Origin: an uncultured Bacilli bacterium
GTDB lineage: Bacteria; Bacillota_I; Bacilli_A; RF39; UBA660
Direction of reading: 5' to 3'
Assembly: GCA_947630585.1 (NCBI GenBank)
Contig: CANRIE010000119.1
Location: 1 to 7,849, forward strand
Length of the DNA stretch: 7,849 nt
The position numbers and the translations under genes were made by a program. Shown here piece after piece: positions 5,889-7,849 of this stretch (position 1 is its first letter; every line of letters starts with the position of its first letter). Under the pieces are notes generated by a model. That model ran no database searches and was not told the origin of the DNA. It saw only the letters and a program-made list of their open reading frames with translations.

Positions 5889-6181
5889 AATATGAAATAG
5901 TTAAAATAGTTAAAGGTGAATAAAGGAAGATTTGGATTATATGATGATGAAGAAATAACAAGGGGAAAAGAAAATCCTATTGTCTATATTGGGATATGTT
6001 TTTTGGAGCACCTTCTGTTAAATTAAAAGAAGGAGATATAACTGATAATTATAAGGCAGAAGAAGTTGAAAAAAGAATGAGAGAAATTATAATAGAACTT
6101 GCGAATACAAATGATGACTCAGTTAAAGTATCTTTATTTCAAGAATATATATTAATTCAAAATGCTTGTAAAGGTATTTAA
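5885..6181 (+). pseudogene. small gene of unknown function with two compensating frameshifts
   Basis: ATG 5885 overlaps the upstream TGA (ATGA) and has GGAG at 5871-5874. The first frame gives only MKYEIVKIVKGE before TAA 5921. Reading frame 0 from 5919 continues sensibly as NKGRFGLYDDEEITRGKENPIVY to about 5987. The frame then returns to the first (TAT at 5987), giving YWDMFFGAPSVKLKEG and on to the stop at 6181. The breaks are an extra G near 5918 (or two missing A's) and one missing base near 5987. The repaired protein has about 98 residues: a beta-rich N-terminal half and a helical C-terminal half (EEVEKRMREIIIELAN). I know no family. The part from ATG 5996 to 6181 (61 residues) could be read alone but has no good ribosome site. 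It is probably an operon partner of the coiled-coil protein. Confidence 0.6.
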
Positions 6182-6210
6182 GAATTTTCGAATAAGAAAT
6201 AATTAAATAG

Positions 6211-6232
6211 AAATTAAGACTAATATTAATTT
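6211..6232. repeat. A/T inverted repeat in the 6182-6262 gap
   Basis: AAATTAA (6211-6217) and TTAATTT (6226-6232) are perfectly inverted with 8 nt between them. The stem is weak, has no G-C pairs and is followed by A's, so it is not a plus-strand terminator. It may be chance in A/T-rich sequence. Confidence 0.3.
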
Positions 6233-6262
6233 AAAAAACATATAGTTAAGTGGTGGATAAAT

Positions 6263-7336
6263 ATGTTTAATCGAAAGATAGATAGTAGAATTAAATTAGT
6301 TTTAATTTTTTTTATTAGTTTTTTTGTAGTTATATTTTTAAAAATTGTTTATATTGAAATGATTGATTATAAGAAGTTATCAAGTTTAGCAACTGATCTT
6401 TGGAGTAGGGATTTACCAATTGAAGCAAATAGGGGACTTATTCTAGATAGAAATGGGGTAGTTTTAGCTGATAACATTACAACAACAAGTTTAGTTTTAG
6501 TTCCTAATCAAATTAAAGATAAGGAAGAAGTAACGAAAGTCTTAGCGAGTATTTTAAAAGTATCAGAAGAAGAGATGGCTAAACATGTTTATAAAAAAAC
6601 GTCAATTGAAAGAGTGCACCCAGAAGGAAGAAGATTAAGTTATGAAATTGCGGATGAAATTGAAAGTCATGAGTTTCCAGGAGTTTATCTAGTTAAAGAA
6701 AGCAAAAGATATTATCCTTATGGGGATACTTTATCGCATGTTTTAGGTTATGTTGGAATTGATAATCAAGGCTTAGGGGGAATTGAACTTATATATGACT
6801 CGTATTTACAAGGTGAAAATGGGGCCATTAAATACTTTAGTGATGCGAAGGGTAATAAAATCAATTTATCAGAGATTTATTTAGAGCCAGCAAGTGGCAT
6901 GAATATTACTTTAACAATCGATATTAATATTCAACTGGCAGTTGAAAGAGAATTAAATAATGTTGAAAGTACCTTAAAGCCCGATGATTCTCTTGCGGTT
7001 GTAATTGACCCAAATACGGGAGAAATTCTTGCAATGTCAAGTAGACCTACATTTAACCCTAATAACTATAAAATGTTTAGTGTTGAAGTTTTAAATCGGA
7101 ATTTACCAATTTGGATGACATATGAGCCTGGTTCAACTTTCAAAATTATCACGATGAGCAGTGCTGTTGAAGAGCAAGTTATAGATATTTATAACGATCA
7201 TTTCTATGATTCAGGAAGTGTAACTATTCAAGGAAGTCGAATTGGTTGTTGGAAAGGTGGCGGACATGGTGACCAAACATTCTTGCAAGTTTTAGAAAAC
7301 TCCTGCAATCTTGGAAGTGCTACAAGAACATTATAA
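6263..7336 (+). pseudogene. class B penicillin-binding protein (SpoVD/PbpB/FtsI-like), 3'-truncated
   Basis: Peptidoglycan transpeptidase of the elongation/division/sporulation class, anchored by one N-terminal membrane helix (residues 10-31). The start ATG 6263 has GGTGG upstream. The dimerisation domain shows the class B hallmark ANRGLILDRNGVVLA (55-69) and RYYPYGDTLSHVLGYVG (149-165). The transpeptidase domain has the catalytic STFK (Ser291, Lys294) in YEPGSTFKIIT, then GCWKGGGHGDQTF and the second motif S-C-N (347-349). Straight after SCN the sequence stops matching the family (usually SCNPxF...LGxxLG) and ends in LGSATRTL and TAA at 7334-7336. The KTG motif and roughly the last third are absent; relatives have about 580 or more residues versus 357 here. 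No continuation exists in the other frames before the antitoxin gene, so this is a breakpoint rather than a frameshift. The product cannot be an active transpeptidase. Confidence 0.85.
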
Positions 7337-7358
7337 AAAATAAAATATTGCGTATAAT

Positions 7359-7371
7359 AATACAATGTATT
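7359..7371. repeat. 13-bp palindrome upstream of the antitoxin promoter
   Basis: AATACA-A-TGTATT is a perfect inverted repeat about one central base, 20 bp before the -35 box. RelB-type antitoxins bind palindromes near their own promoter, so it could be an operator. A second short palindrome, ATAATTAT (7415-7422), overlaps the -10. Both are inferences in A/T-rich sequence. Confidence 0.35.
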
Positions 7372-7390
7372 CATAAAATAAAACATTATG

Positions 7391-7436
7391 TTGACAAATA
7401 TAATCAAAACCTGTATAATTATGAGTGAAAAGAGGG
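7391..7436 (+). promoter_or_regulatory. consensus sigma-A promoter and RBS of the antitoxin gene
   Basis: TTGACA (7391-7396), 17 bp, TATAAT (7414-7419): a perfect match to both consensus boxes at ideal spacing. AGAGGG (7431-7436) is 5 nt before ATG 7442. A transcript would begin near 7426, which excludes the upstream in-frame ATGs at 7388 and 7421 as starts. Confidence 0.9.
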
Positions 7437-7441
7437 ATATT

Positions 7442-7723
7442 ATGGAATCTTTAAATTTAAATTTAAATGTTAGAGTTGATGCTAATGACAAAAAAAGTTT
7501 TGAACAATTTTGCAATAGTGTTGGAATGAATGTATCAACAGCTATTAATATGTTTATTAAAGCTGTACTTCGAGAACAAAAATTACCTTTTGAAATTAAA
7601 ACTAATACTTTTGATGAAACTATTTATGGAAAATTAAAAGAAGCTGAGATTGAAATGAATAACACTTCTAAAAGATATACTAAAGAAGAAATTTTAGAAA
7701 GTATTAATAAAATTATAGGGTAA
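7442..7723 (+). CDS. RelB/DinJ-family antitoxin
   Basis: A 93-residue type II antitoxin. An N-terminal strand LNLNVRVD (6-13) and two helices (14-27 and 31-45) form a ribbon-helix-helix dimer that binds DNA. The signature GMNVSTAINMFIKAVLREQKLPF (28-50) is typical of RelB/DinJ proteins, which autorepress their operon and neutralise a RelE/YafQ-type RNase with a C-terminal tail, here acidic-basic KLKEAEIEMNN...KRYTKEEILESINKIIG. The start is chosen from the promoter and ribosome site. The toxin gene that normally overlaps or follows is missing: only a 10-codon frame (ATG 7727, MYKISILSFK, stop) is found. It lies just after the PBP breakpoint, consistent with insertion or rearrangement. It is probably functional as an orphan antitoxin. 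Confidence 0.88.
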   Translation: MESLNLNLNVRVDANDKKSFEQFCNSVGMNVSTAINMFIKAVLREQKLPFEIKTNTFDETIYGKLKEAEIEMNNTSKRYTKEEILESINKIIG

Positions 7724-7726
7724 TTT

Positions 7727-7759
7727 ATGTATAAAATTTCAATACTTTCTTTTAAATAA
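7727..7759 (+). pseudogene. possible stub of a RelE/YafQ-type toxin gene
   Basis: ATG starts 3 nt after the antitoxin stop and gives MYKISILSFK, then TAA. RelE/YafQ toxins often begin MYKI or similar and follow the antitoxin at this spacing, so this may be the remnant of a deleted toxin. Ten codons cannot prove it, and chance is a real alternative. Confidence 0.25.
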
Positions 7760-7781
7760 AAATTAACAAAAGGGTGAATTG

Positions 7782-7835
7782 GAAAAGTAAATGCAACTTG
7801 TAAATGCTTGATATATATTAGAAAAGTAAATGCAA
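7782..7835 (+). repeat. short direct repeats at the right edge
   Basis: GAAAAGTAAATGCAA occurs exactly at 7782-7796 and again at 7821-7835, 39 bp apart. Its core GTAAATGC appears a third time at 7800-7807. No gene is seen from 7760 to 7849. Clusters of repeats like this are found at the ends of some insertion sequences (IS21 family) and as binding-site arrays; which applies cannot be seen before the window ends. Confidence 0.65.
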
Positions 7836-7849
7836 ATGAAAAATCGAGT

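Noticed and set aside
7388..7441. Earlier starts (7388, 7421) for the antitoxin
   Set aside because: Both lie upstream of, or at, the transcription start set by the consensus promoter at 7391-7419.
7228..7515. Minus-strand open frame across the PBP end and antitoxin start
   Set aside because: Overlaps two genes and a consensus promoter on the other strand; no domain.

Overview
This is an AT-rich window with A/T-biased codons and strong Gly-Gly-rich Shine-Dalgarno sites (AAAGGAG, AGAGGG, GAGG). That suggests a low-GC member of the Bacillota, perhaps an uncultured gut lineage of the RF39/Erysipelotrichia/Mollicutes-relative kind; this placement is inference. TGA acts as a stop (it ends the coiled-coil gene at 5888) and tryptophan is TGG, so the code looks standard rather than Mycoplasma-type.

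Layout. (1) 1-400: the 3' end of a gene with an Rpn/PD-(D/E)XK nuclease-type Gly-rich tail, containing a 24-bp tandem repeat, then a hairpin terminator shared with the convergent next gene. (2) 414-683, minus strand: a small XRE-type HTH regulator. It diverges from (3) 794-4123, a very large secreted or surface protein (about 1,109 residues when reconstructed) with a SipW-type leader, Ig-like/MBG repeat modules, a C-type-lectin-like domain and a MucBP-like C-terminus. As read, it is broken by two single-base frameshifts near 1291 and 1891 that cancel each other. (4) 4151-4540: a small single-pass membrane protein with two extracytoplasmic cysteines. (5) 4618-4863: a thioredoxin-fold protein with no CXXC and apparently no ATG start, followed by a clear intrinsic terminator. 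(6) 4932-5888: a cytoplasmic coiled-coil protein, overlapping by ATGA with (7) 5885-6181, a small gene of unknown function that again carries two cancelling frameshifts. (8) 6263-7336: a class B penicillin-binding protein cut off just after its SxN motif. (9) 7442-7723: a RelB/DinJ antitoxin with a near-perfect promoter but no toxin, followed by a repeat-rich tail that may be the edge of a mobile element.

How it fits together. The regulator and the surface protein share a 110-bp intergenic region, and a near-palindrome lies over the surface gene's likely -10, so the regulator may control it. The coiled-coil gene and its overlapping partner look translationally coupled. The truncated PBP, toxin-less antitoxin and terminal short repeats mark the right end as a rearranged region. 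The four frameshifts could be real decay, phase-variation-like events, or consensus errors in the assembly; the sequence alone cannot decide.
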